Source: Psychromonas ossibalaenae ATCC BAA-1528
GTDB lineage: Bacteria; Pseudomonadota; Gammaproteobacteria; Enterobacterales; Psychromonadaceae
DNA length: 64,000 bases
Assembly: GCF_000381745.1 (NCBI RefSeq)
Contig: NZ_KB906967.1
Location: 189,401-253,400 of the forward strand
Reading direction: 5' to 3'
The notes under the pieces were generated by a model. That model was given only the letters and a program-made list of their open reading frames with translations. It was not told where the DNA came from and did not search any database. Positions within the stretch are counted from its first letter, which is position 1. Every line of letters begins with the position of its first letter. Position numbers and translations under genes: made by a program. This document shows, in pieces, positions 55,577-64,000 of the stretch.

Positions 55577-56323
55577 TTGCGTGAATACATCATCATTTTT
55601 TTAACGATTCTCTGCAGTATTTCTTCTACTGACGCTTCTTCCAAAGAGATTGAAGTAAGCATTTGGGTCAACGAGTCACACCCACCGTATTTATACACCG
55701 AAAACAGTAAAGCAAAAGGGATTTACATTGAGGTACTGACCCGAATATCTGAACGGATGCAGGGCTATAGAATGACTTTTAAACCGGCTCCCTGGCCGCG
55801 AGTGAAACACATGATTGAGACAGGAGATGAATTCGCCTTTGTTCCCCCCTATTACCATGGCCATGACTGGCTTTACGTATGGCCCTATTCACTGCCTATT
55901 ATGTATGAGTCAGTAGTGGTTCTCTGCCGAAAAGATATTTTGAAAGCACCCCGCCCCTCCTGGCCCGATGATTATTTAGGTTTGAAAATTGCCAACAATA
56001 ACGGTTTTGACGGGTTTGGAGGCCCTAAATTCCGCCAGTATGTTCGAGAGGGGAAAATCACTCTCGAAGAAGCAAAAACCACAGAGCGCAACCTGCTCAA
56101 ATTAGCACGAGGACGAGCGGACTGTTATATGAGCAATCATCTATCGTATGCCTGGGAAATGAAACGCTTGAAAGCGTCCGGCAGGCTCGACGAAGATAAT
56201 TATCATCAGATCATTAAAGGGGCCGTGATTTCTACAGATGCTGTATATATGGGGTTTACAGATAGAGATAAGGGTAAATTTCCATTCAAACGGGATTTTC
56301 ACCTGAAATTTAATAATGAATGA
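55577..56323 (+). CDS. Orphan periplasmic solute-binding protein with TTG start
   Basis: A 248-residue SBP_bac_3 protein. The start is TTG with AAGGAG 7 bases upstream; the only nearby GTG is out of frame. A signal peptide ends near STDAS. The words WVNESHPPYLYTEN, PAPWPRVKHMI and RADCYMSNHLSYAWEM resemble the other orphan SBPs. One Cys pair (VVLCR and DCYM) may bridge. No transporter adjoins. This is the sixth such gene in the window. Confidence 0.72.
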   Translation: MREYIIIFLTILCSISSTDASSKEIEVSIWVNESHPPYLYTENSKAKGIYIEVLTRISERMQGYRMTFKPAPWPRVKHMIETGDEFAFVPPYYHGHDWLYVWPYSLPIMYESVVVLCRKDILKAPRPSWPDDYLGLKIANNNGFDGFGGPKFRQYVREGKITLEEAKTTERNLLKLARGRADCYMSNHLSYAWEMKRLKASGRLDEDNYHQIIKGAVISTDAVYMGFTDRDKGKFPFKRDFHLKFNNE

Positions 56324-56811
56324 TACAAAATGCATAAAAGCGGAGAAATTCAACAGATTGCAGCTGAGTTTGTAAACTAGTGTTATTTCCGATTAACTTT
56401 GATCAGTTGCTGCCTGAGCTTGCCGTACACTTTGTTAGGGTAAAAAGTTAAAAGGTTAAAGCAGAATCGGGCAAAGAGCTTCCCTACCATCGACGCAGCT
56501 ATCACTACCGTATGCAGATCGATTTCATAACACAAAAATTTATGCATCATTTCGTCCCTAATTGATTATATTTTTCCAAAGTCATAAGTATTCATAAAGC
56601 AAATCCGGACAGCGGTTATATGTTTTTTTACCTGGATTAAAAAACTCATAGCGGCTTATAGCTAAAAGAATCAAAATTAATCACAGGCATCAGTAACGTA
56701 TGCAGACTTATCTCCCGGCAGTTAGTATTAAAAACCTTATTTTTTATCGGTATTTACAGCTCAAATTTAGGACTAAACTGTAATAAGACTATTTCATTTA
56801 AGGAAAATACA
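56324..56811. other. Gap between SBP and peroxiredoxin genes
   Basis: Apart from the small ORF and its degenerate copy (near 56680-56735) there is nothing clear. The right end holds the peroxiredoxin ribosome site (AAGGAAA). Confidence 0.4.
56383..56550 (-). CDS. Unannotated small ORF, 55 residues
   Basis: A 55-residue leftward frame starting ATG-ATG at 56550 with AGGGA 5-8 bases upstream and ending in TAA at 56383-56385. It is basic, with a hydrophobic stretch (VVIAASMVGKLFARFCFNLL). I do not recognise it. A degenerate second copy of its YEIDLHTVVIA segment exists about 160 bases to the right on the same strand (CREISLHTLLMPVIN, no start codon), which suggests a repeated small gene or element. 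Confidence 0.35.
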   Translation of the reverse strand: MMHKFLCYEIDLHTVVIAASMVGKLFARFCFNLLTFYPNKVYGKLRQQLIKVNRK

Positions 56812-57285
56812 ATGATTGAACAAGGCCAGAAAATACCCAATGCGATCCTGAGTCAGTTAACAGCAGAGGGTATGAAAAATCACCTCGTGACAGAGCTTTT
56901 TGCATCTAAAAAAGTGGTGCTGTTTGCTGTACCTGGTGCATTTACCCCGACCTGCTCTACCGCTCATCTGCCGGGCTATGTAGCATTAGCAGATCAATTT
57001 AAAGCTAAGGGTGTAGATTTAATTGTTTGTGTCTCGGTAAACGATGCCTTTGTAATGAAAGCCTGGGGTGAAACACAAAATGCATCTGAGCTGATGATGT
57101 TAGCCGATGGTGACGCCAGTTTTACTAAGAGTTTAGGTTTAGAGATAGATACAGCGGGATTCGGTGGTTTGCGTTCACAGCGTTATGCGATGATTATCGA
57201 TGACGGTGTGGTTAGCCTGCTCAATATCGAAGCACCAAAAGAGTTTGCGGCAAGCAAAGCTGAGGTACTGTTAGCTGCATTGTAA
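56812..57285 (+). CDS. Peroxiredoxin, Prx5 type
   Basis: Cytoplasmic thiol peroxidase that reduces H2O2 and alkyl hydroperoxides. The active site is PGAFTPTCS with peroxidatic C48; a second Cys, C73, lies in IVCVSVND. The Prx5/AhpC-TSA hybrid pattern (GGLRSQRYAMIIDDGVV) fits, and 157 residues is the usual size. It has no fused glutaredoxin domain. AAGGAAAA precedes the ATG. It stands alone. Confidence 0.9.
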   Translation: MIEQGQKIPNAILSQLTAEGMKNHLVTELFASKKVVLFAVPGAFTPTCSTAHLPGYVALADQFKAKGVDLIVCVSVNDAFVMKAWGETQNASELMMLADGDASFTKSLGLEIDTAGFGGLRSQRYAMIIDDGVVSLLNIEAPKEFAASKAEVLLAAL

Positions 57286-57521
57286 AAAGAACAAAAAAGC
57301 CTTCAACTATATGTGTCTTAACATATACTCAAGGTTGACTTTGATAAGCATTATTGACCTTTACCTGCTTATTTATAAAATATTTATCGTTACCAGCTTA
57401 ATATAAAAAACAGCAGAAAACAGCTCAGGAAAATAAATACTGTGCTGTTGTATTTTTATTAAAAATGAAGGGTATTAAAAACAAGAAAATCGGCTGACTA
57501 AAGAAAGGAAGTGATTATTAA

Positions 57522-58346
57522 TTACTGCTCTTCATCCAAAAAACATAACGCCCATAATTCGTTAATATAAACAAATACAGTAAAATATAAAGCACACTCA
57601 CCTTTGAGCTGCTCAAGTGACTGTGTTAAGTTTTCCTGGTTCAGGTGATAATAGTGTTCAATTAACTGTTTGCGCTGTGCTGCATTAAATTCGTTAATAC
57701 AATTACAAAATGCCAGATCATAAGCAGCACAGGCAGTTACAGCATACTCCCAGTCAAGGATCATAATCTGATCAGTGCTGACCAGGACATTATTAACTGA
57801 TAAATCGCCATGGCAGAGAATATCCCGACTGCTGCTTTTATCCAGCGTATCAGCAAGTCTTAACATCTGTAAAAATTTGTTATTATCGAGGGGTTTATTT
57901 AACTGTTTTTTAAGTAAATTAAGTTCATAAGCGAGCTGCTGAGGCTGAGCTTCGCCAGCCGGCAGCTGATGAATCCGCAGCAGCTGTCGGGCTAATAATT
58001 CAATAATATCTTGATTGACAGAGGTCTCACTTAACACCTGGCCAGTAATATATTCCTGCAGTTTATAAGTTTCACTGCTGGCAATGACTTCCGGGGTCAG
58101 CTGTTTATCAGCGGCAGCTTTCTGTACCGACAGTTCGCGTTTCCTGTCTTCTACAGAGCGGGCTTTAAGATTTAAACGTTTAAAAATATACTGCCGCTTA
58201 TTTTCAAAGGTTAACAAAAACACCTGGTTGGTTAAAGCATGGGTTATCTGCTCACTTTTAAGCAGCCGGCCTATTTTCAATTCACGAAACCAGGACAGTT
58301 CATCCGCGGTGATATTCAACAAACCTCTGCCCTGTACATTATTCAA
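57522..58346 (-). CDS. APH-family phosphotransferase (choline/thiamine-kinase-like)
   Basis: Cytoplasmic small-molecule kinase of the aminoglycoside phosphotransferase superfamily. The catalytic loop is CHGDLSVNNVL (HGD...N) and the metal motif is ILDWEYA. The N-terminal lobe (THALTNQVFLLTF) is like that of choline/ethanolamine or thiamine kinases. The start appears to be TTG at 58346, 7 bases after the upstream DUF2987 stop; no ATG lies in frame before the fold. Last gene of a three-gene operon. Substrate not decided. Confidence 0.72.
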   Translation of the reverse strand: MNNVQGRGLLNITADELSWFRELKIGRLLKSEQITHALTNQVFLLTFENKRQYIFKRLNLKARSVEDRKRELSVQKAAADKQLTPEVIASSETYKLQEYITGQVLSETSVNQDIIELLARQLLRIHQLPAGEAQPQQLAYELNLLKKQLNKPLDNNKFLQMLRLADTLDKSSSRDILCHGDLSVNNVLVSTDQIMILDWEYAVTACAAYDLAFCNCINEFNAAQRKQLIEHYYHLNQENLTQSLEQLKGECALYFTVFVYINELWALCFLDEEQ

Positions 58347-58353
58347 CGCCTGT

Positions 58354-59007
58354 CTACTTGGTTAACCACGGCGTGATGCGTTTAATATTCCAGGCAATAA
58401 GCAGCTTGGCATCAACAGAGTTTATATAGTTATTTGTAAGCAGCAGATCACCATCTTCTGCTGTGGTTATCTGTTTATCAAGCAGACTAGTCTGCGTCGC
58501 GGTTAACGGCTCAACTAACTGTAAACGCACACCGGAAAAGTCCGGCAGGAAGTATTTACCGATCATGCCGGCATTCTTCTTCAGAACACCTTCAAGCTGC
58601 TCACTGATTAAAGCTAACCGACTGAACGATAAGTTATTTAACTCCGACTCTTTAGCCATCAAGGTGACCTGTAAATCACACTGCGAGGCACTTTGCCCGG
58701 CAGATAAATCCACCTCAATCACTGCGCCGTCCTTGCGGTGCTGATCAGAGAAAAAAGGCAATAAACGCCCCTGCTTCTTAAATGCAACCGCTTCGCGCTT
58801 TTGATCCACGACCATTTGTGCATTATTAATTAAACAAAGTTCGTCGCTGTTTTTATCAAGCAGGTAAAATGCTGTTGTGACATGTTCATATTCCAGTTTA
58901 TACATTGTTTTCATGTAACCGAAAAACACTGAATAATCCAGTTTTACTGTTGAGGCAAAAGTACTGCTTGTGGACAAGGTTAAAAACAGCAGCAGGGCCA
59001 AACGCAT
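58354..59007 (-). CDS. DUF2987 exported protein
   Basis: An exported protein of about 217 residues (signal near MRLALLLFLTLSTSSTFA) with the DUF2987 pattern: VFFGYMKTMYKLEYEHVTTAFYLLD near the N-terminus. Function unknown, periplasmic. ATG at 59007 gives the cleaner signal peptide; an ATG at 59022, adjoining the previous stop, is also possible. Middle gene of the operon. Confidence 0.7.
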   Translation of the reverse strand: MRLALLLFLTLSTSSTFASTVKLDYSVFFGYMKTMYKLEYEHVTTAFYLLDKNSDELCLINNAQMVVDQKREAVAFKKQGRLLPFFSDQHRKDGAVIEVDLSAGQSASQCDLQVTLMAKESELNNLSFSRLALISEQLEGVLKKNAGMIGKYFLPDFSGVRLQLVEPLTATQTSLLDKQITTAEDGDLLLTNNYINSVDAKLLIAWNIKRITPWLTK

Positions 59008-59022
59008 TATATTTTCTCTCAT

Positions 59023-59802
59023 TTAAGCTTCAAACTCATCGTTATTATCGTTGTGATTATTATCATCATCATCGCTGTCATTGATGCTGGCAACAACGCC
59101 GACGCCGCACATTTGGCGATATATGATTCCCATCAGGTTAAAGTAGAAAGGAATAAATACAAACAAACCTAGTCCATATGGCAGCAGGGATACAATACCT
59201 ATCAGACCTAAAATCATAAACAGTAAAGTAAACTGACGTAAATTTTTATTTACCAGCTTTAATGACAGTTTAAGCGCAAGTACCGGCTCAACCTGCTTTT
59301 CAGCAATCAGCGGGTAAACCAGACAGAATGCCATATTCAGATAGAGCAGAATAATAAGTGAAGGCACCACCGCAGAGTCGCCTAAAGCCTGAGTCAGGCC
59401 GACATTAATTCCATAAACAAGCAGGTTAATAATTAAACTTGCCAGGGCTAACGGCAGGATTTTATTAAAATAGTTGAACACATCAATAGACTTACTTTTT
59501 ACACCAATTGAATGATGTACCCCCATCATCTGCAGTCCGGTAACCAGAGGAGTCATTACCACTGAGGTAAAGATAAAATTAATCACCATCTGCGACGTTT
59601 CACTTCCGTTGGTATCATCAAAAATCAGACCGTAACTGACAGCCACAATGATAACAGTAAACAGACAGGCCACGAGCAGAGGCAGGAAGTGCTTTTTAGT
59701 AATAACAAAAGCATCTTTAAAAAGTGTTTTAAAATCCAGCTGATAACCTTCGGTCAATGATTTCTTAATATCACCGCCTAATACAAAGTGTTTTTTGTTC
59801 AT
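59023..59802 (-). CDS. Multi-pass membrane protein, YciC-like
   Basis: A 259-residue inner-membrane protein with about six helices (for example HFLPLLVACLFTVIIVAVSYGLIF and LPLALASLIINLLVYGINVGL). The tail is Asp/Asn-rich (DDDDNNHNDNN). Hydrophobic layout resembles YciC/UPF0259-like proteins; the match is by type, not by motif. First gene of the operon with the DUF2987 and kinase genes. Confidence 0.6.
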   Translation of the reverse strand: MNKKHFVLGGDIKKSLTEGYQLDFKTLFKDAFVITKKHFLPLLVACLFTVIIVAVSYGLIFDDTNGSETSQMVINFIFTSVVMTPLVTGLQMMGVHHSIGVKSKSIDVFNYFNKILPLALASLIINLLVYGINVGLTQALGDSAVVPSLIILLYLNMAFCLVYPLIAEKQVEPVLALKLSLKLVNKNLRQFTLLFMILGLIGIVSLLPYGLGLFVFIPFYFNLMGIIYRQMCGVGVVASINDSDDDDNNHNDNNDEFEA

Positions 59803-59878
59803 AACAAGAAAAGGGTCCTAAATGAATAAAGTAAGCGTCAGACATTGTATTGGCTTTTCAAGCTTATTAACAGCTTAT

Positions 59879-60610
59879 CTATGCTCCGTTTAATAAAGAA
59901 CTTACCAGTTTAGGCACTAACTCAGTCGCTTTGCCCTGCACTACCTGATCAAAATGACTGTGTATTTCGCTGGGGTCCAAATTAAGCTCTATCGAATAGG
60001 CACCAACACTTTTTGCCTCCTCAACAAAACCAGCGGCCGGATAAACGGTTCCTGATGTACCGATCGCAATAAAAAGGTCCGCCTGAGAAAGATGATGATA
60101 AATAATATCTAACCCCAGGGGCATTTCACCAAACCACACAATATGCGGACGAAGCGCTGAAGGGTACTGACAGCAGGTGCACAGGTCGTCACGGCTCTGA
60201 TCATCTGTGCACTGAATAACCTGATTGCTTTCCGGACAACGTGCTTTTAACAGCTCCCCGTGCATATGAATCACATTTTTAGATCCAGCCTGCTCGTGCA
60301 GATTATCTATATTCTGTGTTACTAATAAAAACTCACCGCTAAACTGCTGCTCTAACTCTACTAATGCGTAATGAGCCGCATTCGGTTTTATCTCTTTTCG
60401 ACAGAAGTCCTGACGGCGTTTATTATAAAAATCTAGCACTAAGTCCGGATTCTTTTTATAACCATCTACAGAAGCCACATCTTCTAATTTGTACTTTTCC
60501 CATAAACCATCTTTATCTCGGAAGGTACGAATACCTGATTCAGCAGAAACACCGGCCCCGGTTAATACCACAATCTTTTTATATTGATTTACTGACAAAT
60601 GTGCCTCCAT
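59879..60610 (-). CDS. cobB: NAD-dependent protein deacylase, Sir2 class III
   Basis: Sirtuin that removes acetyl and succinyl groups from lysine, using NAD+. The Rossmann site is [14 protein letters not shown], the [12 protein letters not shown] loop binds NAD, and H in IHMHGEL is catalytic. Zinc Cys residues are in CPES and CTCC. A Tyr/Arg pair (FYNKRR) points to the desuccinylase-type CobB. The ATG at 60610 has no ribosome site, whereas TTG at 60598 has GGAGG five bases before it, so the shorter form may be the true one. Confidence 0.88.
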   Translation of the reverse strand: MEAHLSVNQYKKIVVLTGAGVSAESGIRTFRDKDGLWEKYKLEDVASVDGYKKNPDLVLDFYNKRRQDFCRKEIKPNAAHYALVELEQQFSGEFLLVTQNIDNLHEQAGSKNVIHMHGELLKARCPESNQVIQCTDDQSRDDLCTCCQYPSALRPHIVWFGEMPLGLDIIYHHLSQADLFIAIGTSGTVYPAAGFVEEAKSVGAYSIELNLDPSEIHSHFDQVVQGKATELVPKLVSSLLNGA

Positions 60611-60696
60611 AAAAGATGTTAAATTTTAGTTAAATGAGCAATTATTGTACTTATTTATCAAAATAATATTGGGGTACAGTTCATAAATTTCAGGCA

Positions 60697-60726
60697 AAAA
60701 AAAAGCCGCTGACGCGGCTTTTTCAA
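60697..60726. terminator. Terminator after ihfA
   Basis: AAAAAGCCGC (60701-60710) pairs with GCGGCTTTTT (60714-60723) around TGA-C; A- and T-runs on both sides make it bidirectional. Confidence 0.85.
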
Positions 60727-60737
60727 TTATGAGAAAA

Positions 60738-61046
60738 CTAAAGTTTATCCGGAGTATCCGGTAGGTTCTCTTCTACCAGCTCTTTCAGTTTCTGTCCTGC
60801 TCGGAAGGTTACAACCCGGCGAGCAGCAATCGGAATATCTTCCCCGGTTTTAGGGTTGCGACCTGGACGTTCACCTTTATCTTTAAGTTCAAAGCCGCCG
60901 AAACCGGAGATTTTAACTGGCTCTCCGCTTTCTAATGTTGCTTTAATTTCTTCAAAAAATGATTCCACAAACTCTTTTGCTTCACGTTTGCTTAAGCCTA
61001 TTTTTTCCGATAAATGTGTAGCTATTTCAGCTTTAGTCAGTGCCAT
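60738..61046 (-). CDS. ihfA: Integration host factor, alpha subunit
   Basis: DNA-bending HU/IHF-family protein of 102 residues that pairs with Ihf[34 protein letters not shown] and the arm [24 protein letters not shown] match IHF-alpha. It starts three bases after the pheT stop, the order found in enterobacteria and vibrios. Confidence 0.95.
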   Translation of the reverse strand: MALTKAEIATHLSEKIGLSKREAKEFVESFFEEIKATLESGEPVKISGFGGFELKDKGERPGRNPKTGEDIPIAARRVVTFRAGQKLKELVEENLPDTPDKL

Positions 61047-61049
61047 AAA

Positions 61050-63437
61050 TTAATCTCTCAACGATGCGTGAAACTCCATAGAAACTGCTTCAACAATCTT
61101 ATTAACGCTTTCAGCAATTTCTTGTTCTTCTAAGGTACGAGTCTTATCTTGTAATATTAAGCCTATTGCTAAGCTCTTCTTACCTTCCTCAACACCTTGT
61201 CCTTGGTATACGTCAAATAAGTTTATGCCAACTAACTCAGTTCCGCCAATTTTTTCTATAAATTTTAAGACGTTACCAGCATTTAATTTTTCATCAACAA
61301 CAAATGCCAAGTCTCGGTGGTTAGCCGGGAACTTAGATATGTCTCCTGCCTGCGGCAGTTTACGCGTGATAATCTGATCTAATTCTAATTCAAATATCAC
61401 AGCAGTACCGTTTAAGGCAAAAGGTTTAGCTAAACTAGGATGCAGTGTGCCGATATAACCTATGTTCTTGCCGTTACGGTAAATACCTGCTGACTGCCCC
61501 GGGTGCAGTGCACTGTTTGCTTCAGCTTTAAATTCAAAGCTTGACGCATCAACACATAAATCCAGCACGGCTTCCAGATCCGCTTTTAGGTCAAAAAAGT
61601 CAACGGTACGGGTTTCAATATTCCAGTGTTCATCGTTTGCATTACCAATGATAACGCCGGATAACATCTCCTGCTGCTTGATACCATTTTCTGCATTGTC
61701 GTCTTTAATAAAGCGTAAACCCGTTTCAAATAAACGCACACGGTTCTGCTGACGCTTTTGGTTTTTAGACACGCTGTCTAATAAACCTGTCCATAAACTA
61801 ACACGCATTGCCGACATATCTTTAGAGATAGGATGCGGCAGAATCAGTGCATCAGCTTCAGGGTGCAGCTTAAGCTGCTTATCAGGATCAACAAAGCTGT
61901 AAGTGATCGCTTCCTGGAACTCACGGTTTACTAATACATCACGCACTTTAGATAACTTAAGTGTCGCTTCATTATGTAAAGGCATAGTTAATGCAGCTTC
62001 AGGTGCAATATTAGGGATATTGTTGTAACCGTAAACACGTGCCACTTCTTCGATAAGATCTTCTTCAATCTCCATATCGAAACGGTAAGTCGGCGCAACA
62101 GCTGTCCATGCATCATCAGCAGCAGTCACTTCACAGCCAAGCTGAGTAAGAATTTCTTCAACACGTTCAGAATCAATAGAAATACCGATTAAACGGTCTA
62201 ATTTACTACGGCGTAAAGTAATTGTTGCCTGAGCAGGTAAATGCTCAGCGCTGACAGCTTCAGTAATCGGGCCGACACTGCCGCCGCAGATATCAACAAG
62301 CAGCTGTGTAGCACGCTCCATCGCTTTTGCCTGTAAAACCGGATCAACACCACGTTCGTAACGGTGTGACGCATCAGTGTGCAGACCATATGCACGTGCG
62401 CGACCTGCAATCGCAAGCGGTGCAAAGAATGCACTTTCTAAGAAGATATCCGTTGTCCCTTCAGCAACACCAGAATCCTGACCGCCAAAGATACCCGCCA
62501 TCGCCAGTGCTTTGTTCTGATCGGCAATCACTAGAGTATCGCTGTTTAATTTAACTTCTTTGCCGTCTAATAAAGTCAGTTTTTCATCCTGCTCAGCAAG
62601 ACGAACTTCGATACCGCCGTCTAATTTTGCTAAATCAAAAGCGTGCATCGGATGACCGAATTCAAGTAGTACAAACTGAGTAATATCAACAACAGCATCG
62701 ACACTGCGCACACCACAGCGGCGTAGTTTTTCAACCATCCATAACGGTGTGACTGCATTCTGGTTGATACCACGGATAACACGGCCTAAATAACGAGGAC
62801 ACGCAGACGGCGCCTGCAGGTTAATAGCCACTTGGTCAGTTAATGTAACCGCTGCGTTTTCCCAGGTCGGCTCAGTAACAGCAATGCTGTTTAATACACC
62901 CACTTCACGAGCCAGACCGGCAATACCTAAACAGTCGGCACGGTTAGCGGTTAAATCAACATCAATAATGACATCATCAAGCTGCAGGTATTCACGTACA
63001 CAGGTACCAATCGGTGCATCTGCCGGAAGCTCAATAATGCCTTCAGCACTTTCCGCCATACCTAATTCAGATTCACTGCACAGCATGCCGAATGACGGCT
63101 GACCGCGCAGTTTTGCTTTTTTAATTTCAAAATCGCCAGGCAGTACAGCACCAACAACGGCTACGGCAACTTTAAGTCCTAAACGACAGTTTTTAGCACC
63201 ACAAACGATATCGATTAATTCGTCTTCACCGATATTAATTTTGGTCACTTGTAATTTGTCTGCATCAGGATGCTGGCCGCACTCAACCACGGAGCCCACT
63301 AATACTTTTGTAAATTCACCGGCAACAGGGTCGACATCATCAACCTCAAGACCTGCCATTGTTACCTGATGCGTTAATTCATCACGTGTAATTTCCGGGT
63401 TAACCCACTCTCGTAACCAAGCTTCACTAAATTTCAT
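61050..63437 (-). CDS. pheT: Phenylalanyl-tRNA synthetase, beta subunit
   Basis: A 795-residue cytoplasmic subunit. The N-terminal tRNA-binding/EMAP-like domain ([19 protein letters not shown]), B3/B4 editing region, B5 and the C-terminal ferredoxin-like anticodon domain ([16 protein letters not shown]) are in order. AAGGG lies 8 bases before the ATG; it follows pheS with an 11-base gap. Confidence 0.95.
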   Translation of the reverse strand: MKFSEAWLREWVNPEITRDELTHQVTMAGLEVDDVDPVAGEFTKVLVGSVVECGQHPDADKLQVTKINIGEDELIDIVCGAKNCRLGLKVAVAVVGAVLPGDFEIKKAKLRGQPSFGMLCSESELGMAESAEGIIELPADAPIGTCVREYLQLDDVIIDVDLTANRADCLGIAGLAREVGVLNSIAVTEPTWENAAVTLTDQVAINLQAPSACPRYLGRVIRGINQNAVTPLWMVEKLRRCGVRSVDAVVDITQFVLLEFGHPMHAFDLAKLDGGIEVRLAEQDEKLTLLDGKEVKLNSDTLVIADQNKALAMAGIFGGQDSGVAEGTTDIFLESAFFAPLAIAGRARAYGLHTDASHRYERGVDPVLQAKAMERATQLLVDICGGSVGPITEAVSAEHLPAQATITLRRSKLDRLIGISIDSERVEEILTQLGCEVTAADDAWTAVAPTYRFDMEIEEDLIEEVARVYGYNNIPNIAPEAALTMPLHNEATLKLSKVRDVLVNREFQEAITYSFVDPDKQLKLHPEADALILPHPISKDMSAMRVSLWTGLLDSVSKNQKRQQNRVRLFETGLRFIKDDNAENGIKQQEMLSGVIIGNANDEHWNIETRTVDFFDLKADLEAVLDLCVDASSFEFKAEANSALHPGQSAGIYRNGKNIGYIGTLHPSLAKPFALNGTAVIFELELDQIITRKLPQAGDISKFPANHRDLAFVVDEKLNAGNVLKFIEKIGGTELVGINLFDVYQGQGVEEGKKSLAIGLILQDKTRTLEEQEIAESVNKIVEAVSMEFHASLRD

Positions 63438-63448
63438 TTTATTAACCC

Positions 63449-64000
<552 letters not shown>

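Noticed and set aside
57308-57327. TATATGT...ACATATA hairpin after the peroxiredoxin gene
   Set aside because: Weak AT-only stem without a T-run; too little to call a terminator.

Overview
The window looks like chromosome from a cold-adapted or marine gammaproteobacterium of the Psychromonas/Shewanella/Vibrio type. This is an inference from protein style and gene order: pheS-pheT-ihfA, a Vibrio-like GlcNAc PTS permease, an NsrR/FNR-type aox promoter, GlyGly-CTERM and PEP-CTERM sorting tails, many orphan periplasmic binding proteins, and a base composition that by eye is near 40% GC. There are no tRNA or rRNA genes, no CRISPR array and no intact mobile element.

Region by region. 0-5 kb: a decayed transposase end, the GlcNAc PTS permease nagE, an OmpR-type two-component pair, and an HTH-VOC fusion. 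5-16 kb: an orphan solute-binding protein (SBP), a lipoprotein, truC, alternative oxidase with NsrR- and FNR-like sites, a MATE exporter, an SO_0444-type metal permease with a Cys-rich linker, a second orphan SBP, a sorbosone-dehydrogenase-like protein, a two-repeat Cys-rich secreted protein, sigZ and a GST with Cys tails. 16-24 kb: a DUF368 (PopT-type) lipid carrier, then an efflux locus in which tetR diverges from MFP-RND-beta-barrel-ferric reductase, with two matched operators 42 bp apart. 24-32 kb: secreted degradative enzymes (endonuclease I with LTD/PKD domains, alpha-amylase), a YvcK-like protein, a pilin-like protein and an SBP.

32-44 kb: yecM, a GC-richer island, an orphan trpB, GNAT, methyltransferase, AraC regulator, an M15-type peptidase, a catalytically dead trypsin-like protein with a GlyGly-CTERM tail, an ABM monooxygenase, an acetyltransferase fused to an unrecognised helical domain, and a PepSY protein. 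44-57 kb: tandem SBP paralogues, a PotD-like protein next to a chemoreceptor carrying the dCache amino-acid motif, a PEP-CTERM protein, a CARB-like beta-lactamase, a YbdG-type MscS channel, an M18 aminopeptidase, another TTG-started SBP and a small unannotated ORF. 57-64 kb: peroxiredoxin, a three-gene operon (membrane protein, DUF2987, APH-like kinase), cobB, and the housekeeping cluster ihfA-pheT-pheS, with pheS cut by the window edge.

Common themes are secretion and scavenging of polymers (starch, DNA, peptides), sensing of small solutes by binding proteins and a chemoreceptor, and defence against NO, metals, drugs and peroxide. The least explained items are the acetyltransferase-helical fusion, the HTH-VOC fusion, the twin-repeat Cys-rich protein, the pseudoprotease, the GC-richer island beside orphan trpB, and the small ORF with a degenerate second copy at 56.4-56.7 kb.
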